This document shows, in pieces, positions 17,793-25,253 of a DNA stretch of 64,000 nt. This DNA is from Granulosicoccus sp964449565 (lineage in GTDB: Bacteria > Pseudomonadota > Gammaproteobacteria > Granulosicoccales > Granulosicoccaceae), in assembly GCA_964449565.1 (NCBI GenBank), contig CAYUZB010000006.1, forward strand, positions 10,557-74,556, given 5' to 3'. Both the position numbers and the translations under genes were made by a program. Position 1 is the stretch's first letter, and every line of letters starts with the position of its first letter. The notes below the pieces were generated by a model, which saw only the letters and a list, made by a program, of their open reading frames with translations, did no database searches and was not told the origin of the DNA.

Positions 17793-19259
17793 TCAATTTT
17801 GCTTGATCAAGGTAAAGGCATCGAGTGCGCGCTGGCGGCTAATCTTCAAATCAACCAGAGGCTTGGGGTAGGACAGCTTTGCGCGCAGAACCGCATCGAG
17901 CTCCCACGGTTTATGCAGATATTTGCCCATATCGTGAATTGCCGCAAATTCGGCAATTTCCGGCACCCACCGTTTGACGTAGACGCCGTCCTTGTCAAAT
18001 TTCTCGCCCTGCAGGACTGGGTTGAACACACGAAAAAAAGGAGCAGCATCCGCCCCGCATCCAGCCGTCCATTGCCAGCCCATCGTATTACTGGCCAGAT
18101 CAGCATCGACCAGCGTGTCGCGAAACCAAGCCTCTCCCGCACGCCACGGGATCAACAGATTCTTGATAAGAAAGGACGCGACGATCATACGTACACGATT
18201 ATGCATCCATCCGGTCGCGTACAGCTCGCGCATACCCGCATCGACAATCGGCACACCCGTCATGCCCCTTTGCCAGGCACGCAAGTGGGCGCCGTGATTT
18301 TTTACCCACGGGAAACGAGTAAACCTGACGTCCAGCGGATCTTTCAAGGTTTTCGGGAAAAAATACAGCAGGCTATGAGCAAACTCCCGCCAACCGATTT
18401 CCTTGGCATAAATCTCCTCATTTGGAGACAACTCTGACAAGGATCGACCGGCAAGTAATCGATGCATAGCCTGCCGTGGGCTTATCTCGCCAAAATGCAA
18501 ATGTGGTGACAGTCGCGAGGTCCCGGCAAGCGCAGGTAAATCCCTACCCTCTTTGTAAAAATGCACGCCATCTTTGTAGAATTTTTTTGCACTTGCCATT
18601 GCCGCAGCTTCCCCTGTTCGCCAAGCAGTCAGCATCTCGCGATGCCATAAACCTTCGCTCTCGGGTGGTTCGAGCTCAAGCGCTTCCAGAGTCAAGAAAA
18701 CCGTAGACGCTTTTATTTTTCGGGTCTTGTTCCATAACGTTATTGAACGTGGCGTCGTCAATGGTTTAAGGAGCATAGGCGTTTCATCAAGCGCGCGCGC
18801 CATCGCACGCCAAAAAGGCGTAAACACCCTGTACGGGAGTCCATCAGCCTTAACGGTATCCCACGGTTCAATGAGCAGAGAAGCATTGAAAGACTGTGGT
18901 TTCAGTTTTCCCAACGTTGATTTGATACGCTTGTCTCGCTTGATCGATGTGGGGTCATAGCAACGATTCCAGTACAAGCGACTGGCTCCGACCTCTTGCG
19001 CAACCGCGTCTAACACTTCCAAAGCTTCGCCCTGTGCCAACAGAAGCTGACCACCTTTTTTCGCTAGTGATGCATCAAGCGTCGCAAGTGAATGATGTAA
19101 CCACGCACGGCTCGCCGACCCCAAGCGACTGACCGAACCATCAATGGGATCATCAATGAACAGCGGTAGAACCGTATCGCATTCTCGTACTGCTGCTGTC
19201 AGTGCTGGATTATCGGCAAGTCTTAAATCCTGACGAAACCAGACAATGCCAACGCTCAT
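17793..19259 (-). CDS. phrB: Deoxyribodipyrimidine photolyase (class I CPD photolyase)
   Basis: Light-driven repair enzyme that splits cyclobutane pyrimidine dimers using FADH-. The 488-residue protein has the N-terminal antenna domain (IVWFRQDLRLADNPAL) and the FAD-binding catalytic domain with SRLSPHLHFGEISPRQ, GWREFAHSLLY, the WQRGMTGVPIVDAGMREL motif, GWMHNRVRMIVASFL and DADLASNTMGWQWTAGCG. All are typical of E. coli PhrB-type enzymes. The ATG overlaps the stop of the acetate kinase fusion gene by four bases, so its translation is probably coupled to that gene. I saw no convincing LexA box. Confidence 0.93.
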   Translation of the reverse strand: MSVGIVWFRQDLRLADNPALTAAVRECDTVLPLFIDDPIDGSVSRLGSASRAWLHHSLATLDASLAKKGGQLLLAQGEALEVLDAVAQEVGASRLYWNRCYDPTSIKRDKRIKSTLGKLKPQSFNASLLIEPWDTVKADGLPYRVFTPFWRAMARALDETPMLLKPLTTPRSITLWNKTRKIKASTVFLTLEALELEPPESEGLWHREMLTAWRTGEAAAMASAKKFYKDGVHFYKEGRDLPALAGTSRLSPHLHFGEISPRQAMHRLLAGRSLSELSPNEEIYAKEIGWREFAHSLLYFFPKTLKDPLDVRFTRFPWVKNHGAHLRAWQRGMTGVPIVDAGMRELYATGWMHNRVRMIVASFLIKNLLIPWRAGEAWFRDTLVDADLASNTMGWQWTAGCGADAAPFFRVFNPVLQGEKFDKDGVYVKRWVPEIAEFAAIHDMGKYLHKPWELDAVLRAKLSYPKPLVDLKISRQRALDAFTLIKQN

Positions 19260-21040
19260 GCCTGTTGCTTGACCACAGCATGTGAATTCTCAATATTTAT
19301 CAGTGGTTCCTCATCGACATCGGTAAGCGACAAGCCACCCTTGGCGTCTCGCCCAAGCTCCGCCGCATTGGCTTCATCAGTGTCAATATGCATTTCGAGC
19401 TTGTAGCTGTCCTTGACACGAATCAGCACATCCCCAAATATCAGGTCACGCGCACCGCCGACGATCGACACAGACACCTCATCCTTGTCGGCAACGCCAC
19501 ACCGTTTGGCGTCATCGCTATGCATATGAATATGGCGCCGCGCGCAAATCAAGCCTTCAGTCAAGACAACCGTACCCGCGGGGCCTTCCAGCGTGATCGG
19601 CGCAGAACCGCGCACATTTCCAGAATCACGCACTGGCGCATCAACACCCAGACGAAACTCATCCGTACGCGAAATCTCGATCTGATCAACTGATCTGAGC
19701 GGGCCCAGCAAACGCACGCCATCGATACGATCACGTGGACCAATCAGATTGACTTTCTGTTCGCAGGCATATTGACCCGGCTGGGATAAATCCTTATAGG
19801 GCGTTGGACTTGTATCCTTACCAAACAATGTTTTGAAGGTTTCCTCTGTCAAGTGACAATGGCGCCCGCTAACCGCGATTGGTATGGCCTGTGCGACGTC
19901 CGAACGATCAACACTCAACAGTTGACGGGTCTGCCGAGCGATCATCAACTCTTCGTTGGTCTTGACAACGATCGCTTCGACGCGTGAGCGAGCGGTTGTA
20001 ATCAATGCATACTCATTGTCATTACGCACACTCGCATCCCGATTACGGTCTTCGTCGAGAACTACACCAAGAAACTCCAGTCGTTGCACGATACGCGCAC
20101 GCATGCTGGCACTGTTTTCTCCGATGCCGCCGGTAAACACAATCGCATCAACACCTCCCATCGCTGCCGCATAAGCACCAATATATTTCCTTGCACGATG
20201 AGCAAACACATTGATCGCCAACCGAGCTCGGTCATGACCATCAGCCGCGGCAAGCTCTATTTCACGCAAGTCATTGCCAAGGCCTGACAGACCGGCAAGT
20301 CCACTGCGATGATTGAGCAGCTCATCAAGCTCATCCACGCTCATGCCTTCTCGCAGAAGACCCAGCAGAACACCCGCATCGACATCACCCGAACGAGTAC
20401 CCATGACCAATCCTTCAAGCGGTGTGTTGCCCATGCTCGTTTCAGCCGAGCGACCAAACTCGACAGCACAAGCACTGGCACCGTTGCCCAGATGCAGCGT
20501 GATCAAACGCAACTCGTTCAACGGACGTTCAAGAAAATCAGAGGCAATACCCGCAGCATACTCATGAGAAATTCCATGAAACCCATAACGGCGAATACCA
20601 TGCTTGTTTGCAACGTCCTGATCAATCGCGTAGTTGATCGAGCGACGTGGCATACGCGCATGAAAGGCGGTATCAAATACCGCGACTTGTGGGATACCTG
20701 GCATGGCAACAGCAGCTGCTTCAATCGCTGCCAGACTGTAGGGGTTGTGCATCGGCGCATCCGGAATATAAGCGCGAATCGCCTCGATCACGGTCTCGGT
20801 AATCAACTGCGGCTCGTGGTAGTCAGGCCCGCCATGAACAACGCGATGCCCCAAGGCATCAACGGTGTACTCGGACAACTCCGCGAGGATGTCCTTGATG
20901 GCCTCACCATGAGTTCCTGCCCGGGCGGACGCATCACCGCCGAGTCGCTCGCGTTTGCCCTTGGTGAGAATCTCACCAGCATCGTCAAAAAGCGCGTACT
21001 TGATACTCGAGGAACCGCAATTGATAACCAGAATGTTCAT
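19256..21040 (-). CDS. Acetate kinase fused to PduL-type phosphotransacylase
   Basis: A predicted bifunctional enzyme joining acetyl-CoA, acetyl phosphate and acetate plus ATP in one chain of 594 residues. Residues 1-372 are acetate kinase (AckA): NCGSSS at the N terminus, HRVVHGG, VFDTAFH (catalytic Asp123), RRYGFHGISHEY and GGIGENS. Residues 386-560 are a PduL domain, the zinc-dependent phosphate acyltransferase unrelated to Pta: SGRHCHLT (His394, His396), GQYACEQKVNLIGP, ARRHIHMH (His503, His505) and KLEMHIDTDEAN (His551) match its metal-site motifs. Substrate could be propionate as well as acetate. It starts divergently from the flippase gene, with 176 bases between them. Confidence 0.9.
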   Translation of the reverse strand: MNILVINCGSSSIKYALFDDAGEILTKGKRERLGGDASARAGTHGEAIKDILAELSEYTVDALGHRVVHGGPDYHEPQLITETVIEAIRAYIPDAPMHNPYSLAAIEAAAVAMPGIPQVAVFDTAFHARMPRRSINYAIDQDVANKHGIRRYGFHGISHEYAAGIASDFLERPLNELRLITLHLGNGASACAVEFGRSAETSMGNTPLEGLVMGTRSGDVDAGVLLGLLREGMSVDELDELLNHRSGLAGLSGLGNDLREIELAAADGHDRARLAINVFAHRARKYIGAYAAAMGGVDAIVFTGGIGENSASMRARIVQRLEFLGVVLDEDRNRDASVRNDNEYALITTARSRVEAIVVKTNEELMIARQTRQLLSVDRSDVAQAIPIAVSGRHCHLTEETFKTLFGKDTSPTPYKDLSQPGQYACEQKVNLIGPRDRIDGVRLLGPLRSVDQIEISRTDEFRLGVDAPVRDSGNVRGSAPITLEGPAGTVVLTEGLICARRHIHMHSDDAKRCGVADKDEVSVSIVGGARDLIFGDVLIRVKDSYKLEMHIDTDEANAAELGRDAKGGLSLTDVDEEPLINIENSHAVVKQQA

Positions 21041-21216
21041 AACGAAATTTTTTGTGTCCTGTTCGTTGATGTGAGTGATCGCAACGACTTACACGCGACC
21101 GAACCTCGATCGGTTCACGATAAACGGTAATTCTCCGCAACTTTACTACCCTGCCGCCCGACTACACTAACTAGGCGGCCATAACTGTTTAAAGACGATC
21201 TGACGACGATCATGTC

Positions 21217-22632
21217 ATGAAATCTACACCCACATACCAAGGATTCACACCCCGCCTGAGCGCCATCCCTCGGTACCTGTCGGCTGTGTTGAGCCAAGGC
21301 CTGGTCAGCGGCTTCCATTTCGTCTTGAATCTGCTGCTGGTCAGCATACTGCTCGCCGAGGATTTCGGTGTCTTCGCACTGACTTTTGTCATCGCAGTCA
21401 TGGCTAATTCGATCAGCAATGCGCTTTTCTCAACGCCGCTGTGCGTTTTCGCGCCATCGGCACGAACGGGCAACGAACGCCAACATACCGAATCCCTGCT
21501 GACCACGCTGATGGCTTTCCTGCTTGGCGCGGGCCTGTGTCTAGGATTGATGATGACATTCAGCCTTACCAGTAGCGCGCTGGAACTGCGAACTCTGGTT
21601 GCCGCTCTCGGATTCACAATCGCCTATCTCGCTAGACAGTACAGCCGCAGTGTAGGCTATGCTCGATTTGATGTAACCGCGGTATTGCTTGGCGACATGA
21701 TGTATGTCGTGACCGGTACGGCTCTGTTCAGCCTATTGCTCTGGCACGATATTTCACTGACCGTGTTCGACGTGCTTACGGTTTTGACAATCGCCAACGC
21801 CTTGGGCGTACTGACGGAAATGGCCCGTCTGCCCTCGCCAATTCCACTGCTATCACTGCGACGGGCATTGAGAGACTATCGGCCCATCTGGTTCCAGTCT
21901 CGCTGGGCACTGGTCGGCGCTGTTACCACCGTACTGGTGTCACAGGCGCATAGCCTGATTGTCTCCGGGCTCGAAGGTCCCGCGGCTTTCGCACCACTTG
22001 CGGCCGGGTTTATCTTGTTTGGGCCGGTTCGCGTGGTATTCATGACGATCCAGAACGTGATCAAGCCTGAAATGGCCTTGTCTATCGCGCAAGGGCAGTC
22101 CAGAACGGCCGCCAGGCAGATGATCATGGTCAGCGTCATTTCTGTGGCGGCAATTGCAACGCTTTCAGTCTTGACCCTGTTAGGATGGCCGCTGCTCAAC
22201 GAATTGCTTTATCAGGATCAATACAGCGACGAACCAATGAGAGATATTGTGCTGCTCTGGGCCGCCATCACCCTGATTGCAGCTGTGCAAAATGGGCCAT
22301 TCGCTGCTCTGCAATCCCTTAAAGCTTTCAAATCGCTGGCCCTCGCCACCGTCTACGGCTCGATCCTGAGCCTATCTCTCGTGACCCTCGCTGTTCTGAC
22401 CCTGCCGATCCACCTGTCGATCCTCGGTGTGCTGACGGCAGAGACCTTTGTCGCGATCTGGGTAGTGTTCCTGTGCATGAGACTGTTCTCGACACTGAAC
22501 AGCGCTTCTGAGATGTCCAGCGTGGTCAACTGCGATGCCATGAGCACCGCCACACTCGACACCGGCTCGAGCGCCGAGGAGACTAACAGCGGCCAGCCTT
22601 CATCAAACGCCATTCTGAACAGCAGGCGATGA
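21217..22632 (+). CDS. Oligosaccharide flippase family protein (Wzx/MATE-like)
   Basis: A polytopic inner-membrane protein of 471 residues with about 12 hydrophobic helices distributed through the first 435 residues (for example FHFVLNLLLVSILLAEDFGVFALTFVIAV near the N terminus and LATVYGSILSLSLVTLAVLTL near the C terminus), followed by a Ser/Thr-rich tail. The pattern of early loops (LAEDFGVFAL) is that of Wzx/polysaccharide-export flippases, which move lipid-linked glycans across the membrane. Cargo unknown. First gene of a three-gene plus-strand unit; the next gene begins 7 bases after its stop. Confidence 0.75.
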   Translation: MKSTPTYQGFTPRLSAIPRYLSAVLSQGLVSGFHFVLNLLLVSILLAEDFGVFALTFVIAVMANSISNALFSTPLCVFAPSARTGNERQHTESLLTTLMAFLLGAGLCLGLMMTFSLTSSALELRTLVAALGFTIAYLARQYSRSVGYARFDVTAVLLGDMMYVVTGTALFSLLLWHDISLTVFDVLTVLTIANALGVLTEMARLPSPIPLLSLRRALRDYRPIWFQSRWALVGAVTTVLVSQAHSLIVSGLEGPAAFAPLAAGFILFGPVRVVFMTIQNVIKPEMALSIAQGQSRTAARQMIMVSVISVAAIATLSVLTLLGWPLLNELLYQDQYSDEPMRDIVLLWAAITLIAAVQNGPFAALQSLKAFKSLALATVYGSILSLSLVTLAVLTLPIHLSILGVLTAETFVAIWVVFLCMRLFSTLNSASEMSSVVNCDAMSTATLDTGSSAEETNSGQPSSNAILNSRR

Positions 22633-22639
22633 AAAAAGC

Positions 22640-23449
22640 ATGAGTATTGTTATTTTGGTCGGTGGAGAAAGCGGCAACGGTAATCCAGAGCACCGCTACC
22701 TGGTGAACGCTTTTCTGTCACGATTTGGCGACAAGGTGACTCGAATCATCTCTGCAGAGCCGACCAGGCGCCCCCTGAAGACACGCCTGAAGCGCATGCT
22801 AAAACGCGGAAACTATGCCGAGCGCGTTCGACGCGCCTTATACAAAGGTGGCTACGGTCCTGATTCCGAGGCGCTGAGTGCCGCCCTGTTTGACGGCAAT
22901 CCGATCGACAAGATGCCCGGTGGTGCACGACACAGCATAGTTTCATCACACAACGGCCCGGATTGCCTGGCTCTTCTCGATCAGGAACAGCCTGATGTCA
23001 TCATTGTTTACGGTACCGCCATACTGAAAGCACCATTATTTGACCGCGCTCGAATCATTACATTGAACATGCATACCGGCCTTTCCCCGTGGTACCGCGG
23101 TGACAGCACGCTGTTCTGGCCCGTTTTTTACGACGACCCGGATCATTTAGGCGTTACCGTGCATGAATTGGTGGCAGCGGTAGATGGCGGTGATATTGCA
23201 TCAACTGGAAAAGTGGTCTACGTACAAGGTGACAGCGAAGCTGATTTGTTTGCCAAAGGTGTGAAGATCGGCACCGAATTGTATTTGTCGGCGGCAGAGT
23301 CGGCACTGAACGGAACACTGGTGTGCAAGCCGCAGGATCTCTCGCAAGGGCAGGAGTTTCGCTGGATTCATCGCACGGTTGCCGCTGAGAAGCAGGTACT
23401 GAAGAACCTTGAAAAATGGGCATCGAACGCAAGCGCGCAGAGTGATTGA
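22640..23449 (+). CDS. Formyltransferase-family protein (MTF/GART-like)
   Basis: A 269-residue cytoplasmic enzyme with the formyl-transferase core: DVIIVYGTAILK, then LNMHTGLSPWYRG carrying the Asn and His of the N-H-D catalytic triad, and GVTVHELVAAVDGGDI with the Asp. This is the arrangement of methionyl-tRNA formyltransferase and of sugar N-formyltransferases. It lacks the tRNA-binding C-terminal domain of Fmt, so with a flippase and a deacetylase on either side a sugar formyltransferase role is more likely; that is inference. It overlaps the next gene by one base. Confidence 0.78.
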   Translation: MSIVILVGGESGNGNPEHRYLVNAFLSRFGDKVTRIISAEPTRRPLKTRLKRMLKRGNYAERVRRALYKGGYGPDSEALSAALFDGNPIDKMPGGARHSIVSSHNGPDCLALLDQEQPDVIIVYGTAILKAPLFDRARIITLNMHTGLSPWYRGDSTLFWPVFYDDPDHLGVTVHELVAAVDGGDIASTGKVVYVQGDSEADLFAKGVKIGTELYLSAAESALNGTLVCKPQDLSQGQEFRWIHRTVAAEKQVLKNLEKWASNASAQSD

Positions 23450-24546
23450 TGAGCACGAAACCAGATAACACGATACGACGCTGGCTACGCAATATTGGCG
23501 TAATCATGTTTCGCTTGGGCCTCGCGCGTGTCGTGATCGGCTTGAGTCCACGCAGCCTCCGTGCGATGTTGTACCACGATGTCGATGACAATCCCGGCAG
23601 TGCGACAGATGGCTTGAACATCACGGTCAACTGCACTACGTTCGTGACGCATCTGGAGTACTTCAAACGTTATTACAAAGTTATTTCCATGTCAGACGTG
23701 GCCAAAGGCGATATTCCTCATCGTGGGCTGGTCATAACGTTCGACGATGGTTACTTGAGTGTTGGCGAACATGCCACGCCGCTGCTGCACGAACGTAATC
23801 TACCCGCTTGCGTCTATCTGATTGGACGGGCAGTCAATGGCCGTATGGTCTGGGTCAACCTCCTGAATCATGCCCTCCGAGTATTTCCTGATGAAACCCG
23901 CGAGGCCCTGGCGGAATACGAGGGACTGACTGATGTACCGCTGGCAGACCTCGTTCATCATGTTCAAGTCAATTTCGCACCGTCAAAAATCGAAGCACTG
24001 TTTGATCATCTGCTGCAACAAATACCCGGGATCAGTGTAACGACTGAAGGAGTATTTGCGACGCCAGACAATATTCGTCACATGCAAACGCAAGGGATCG
24101 AATTCGGATTCCATACCCAGGATCACTACAATCTAAGAAACTGCACTCAGGCAGAACTCTCGCAGCAACTCGATGATAGCGATGTTCGCGCATTGACCAA
24201 CACCAATACTTTTGCTTACCCATTCGGGTATTTCACCGAATCAGCTGTAACCTCGCTAACGGAACAAGGCTATGAGCGCATCATGACTGTTGGTAACAAC
24301 AATCGTCGTTACAGTGCACTGCATCTCGATCGAACTGAAGTCTTCTCGGCCGACCCCGCGGTTTTGTTCGCCGAACTCGAAGTGGTTGAACCGATTATCG
24401 GGTCACTGCGCAAGCTAGCCTCTCTGTTCGCGGCCAAAGAAACGTCACCGGTCAATGAAAACAGAACCGATACACATTCAGCCGATGAGGCTGCCGATTC
24501 CAGCCCAACCTCAAGCTCAACCACCCATGAGAATCGGGCGGCCTGA
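23449..24546 (+). CDS. Polysaccharide deacetylase (NodB-type, CE4)
   Basis: A 365-residue protein of the carbohydrate esterase 4 family, predicted to remove N-acetyl groups from a glycan. It shows the metal-binding and catalytic motif LVITFDDGYLSV and the second motif GFHTQDHYNL (His metal ligands), then TFAYPFGYF. No clear signal peptide, but a hydrophobic N-terminal stretch (VIMFRLGLARVVIGL) may anchor it. The C terminus is a Ser/Thr/Glu-rich tail. The ATG lies in a TGATG overlap with the formyltransferase stop; a TTG three bases earlier is an alternative. Ends 45 bases before a strong terminator. Confidence 0.82.
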   Translation: MSTKPDNTIRRWLRNIGVIMFRLGLARVVIGLSPRSLRAMLYHDVDDNPGSATDGLNITVNCTTFVTHLEYFKRYYKVISMSDVAKGDIPHRGLVITFDDGYLSVGEHATPLLHERNLPACVYLIGRAVNGRMVWVNLLNHALRVFPDETREALAEYEGLTDVPLADLVHHVQVNFAPSKIEALFDHLLQQIPGISVTTEGVFATPDNIRHMQTQGIEFGFHTQDHYNLRNCTQAELSQQLDDSDVRALTNTNTFAYPFGYFTESAVTSLTEQGYERIMTVGNNNRRYSALHLDRTEVFSADPAVLFAELEVVEPIIGSLRKLASLFAAKETSPVNENRTDTHSADEAADSSPTSSSTTHENRAA

Positions 24547-24590
24547 CGAGCGGCTTGACCTTGGTCACTGACAACCTTGAACTTAAGACA

Positions 24591-24619
24591 AAAAAAGCCC
24601 CGCTAAGCGGGGCTTTTTT
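24591..24619. terminator. Bidirectional intrinsic terminator
   Basis: AAAAAAGCCCCGC / GCGGGGCTTTTTT: a perfect GC-rich stem with a three-base loop, preceded by A6 and followed by T6, so it can stop transcription on both strands. It lies between the convergent polysaccharide deacetylase (plus) and cold-shock (minus) genes. Confidence 0.95.
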
Positions 24620-24647
24620 GTTGTGCTGGATGATTCAGGCCACAAAC

Positions 24648-24851
24648 TTACATGGCTGAGACATTTACTGCCGCTGGACCTTTTTGGCCCTGCTCAACAT
24701 CAAAAGAGACTTTCTGCCCTTCGTCGAGCGTTTTGTAACCGTCACCCGTGATAGCTGTGTGGTGAACAAATACGTCTTTGCCACCGTCTTCAGGAGCGAT
24801 GAAACCAAATCCCTTCGCCGCGTCAAACCACTTTACTGTACCAGTACTCAA
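24648..24851 (-). CDS. Cold-shock protein (CspA family), TTG start
   Basis: A 67-residue single OB-fold protein that binds single-stranded RNA and DNA. The RNA-binding motifs RNP1 (KGFGFIAP) and RNP2 (DVFVHHTAI) are intact, and the protein has the normal CspA length. The best start is a TTG at 24851 (giving [M]STGTVKWFD) with AAGGG seven bases upstream; there is no in-frame ATG at the expected position, and the longer frame to 24920 adds 23 residues without family similarity. The long untranslated-looking sequence upstream is typical of cold-shock mRNAs. Confidence 0.9.
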   Translation of the reverse strand: MSTGTVKWFDAAKGFGFIAPEDGGKDVFVHHTAITGDGYKTLDEGQKVSFDVEQGQKGPAAVNVSAM

Positions 24852-25253
24852 GATAATACCCTTATTAAAACAACATATAGACGGATAACTACTGATCAAA
24901 AAACGACTTGCATCGCTCAAAAACCGAAGCCAACCCTGTCTTTAAAAATAACCTCCAGGAAAACCCGGATGGTCGCTTTCACGAGGCTTTTACCCCTCGA
25001 TAACCCAATATAGGTATTTTACGAGGCGAATACAAGTCCTAGAGAGTGGTGTTTTGCAGCGAATCCGACTTGGGCCACTGTTCGGCTACAATTACGGACG
25101 CTTCGGTTCAGGCTTGTCGAGCACTCGAAACGTACCCAAAACAACAGATTTCTAACCCAAAAGCATTATATTTCGCACCTGTCACTCGAGACTCACCCGT
25201 GACGTCTCCGACATGACTTCCGCACACAGACACGTTTTCCAGAAAAAAAATCC
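24852..25253. promoter_or_regulatory. Intergenic region between cold-shock gene and rapA
   Basis: About 400 bases without a gene, divergent between the csp gene (minus) and rapA (plus). It must hold both promoters and probably a long 5' leader for the csp mRNA. It is A/T-rich next to csp. I could not assign a confident -35/-10 pair or a terminator. The rapA ATG is preceded by A-rich sequence without a strong Shine-Dalgarno. Confidence 0.5.
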
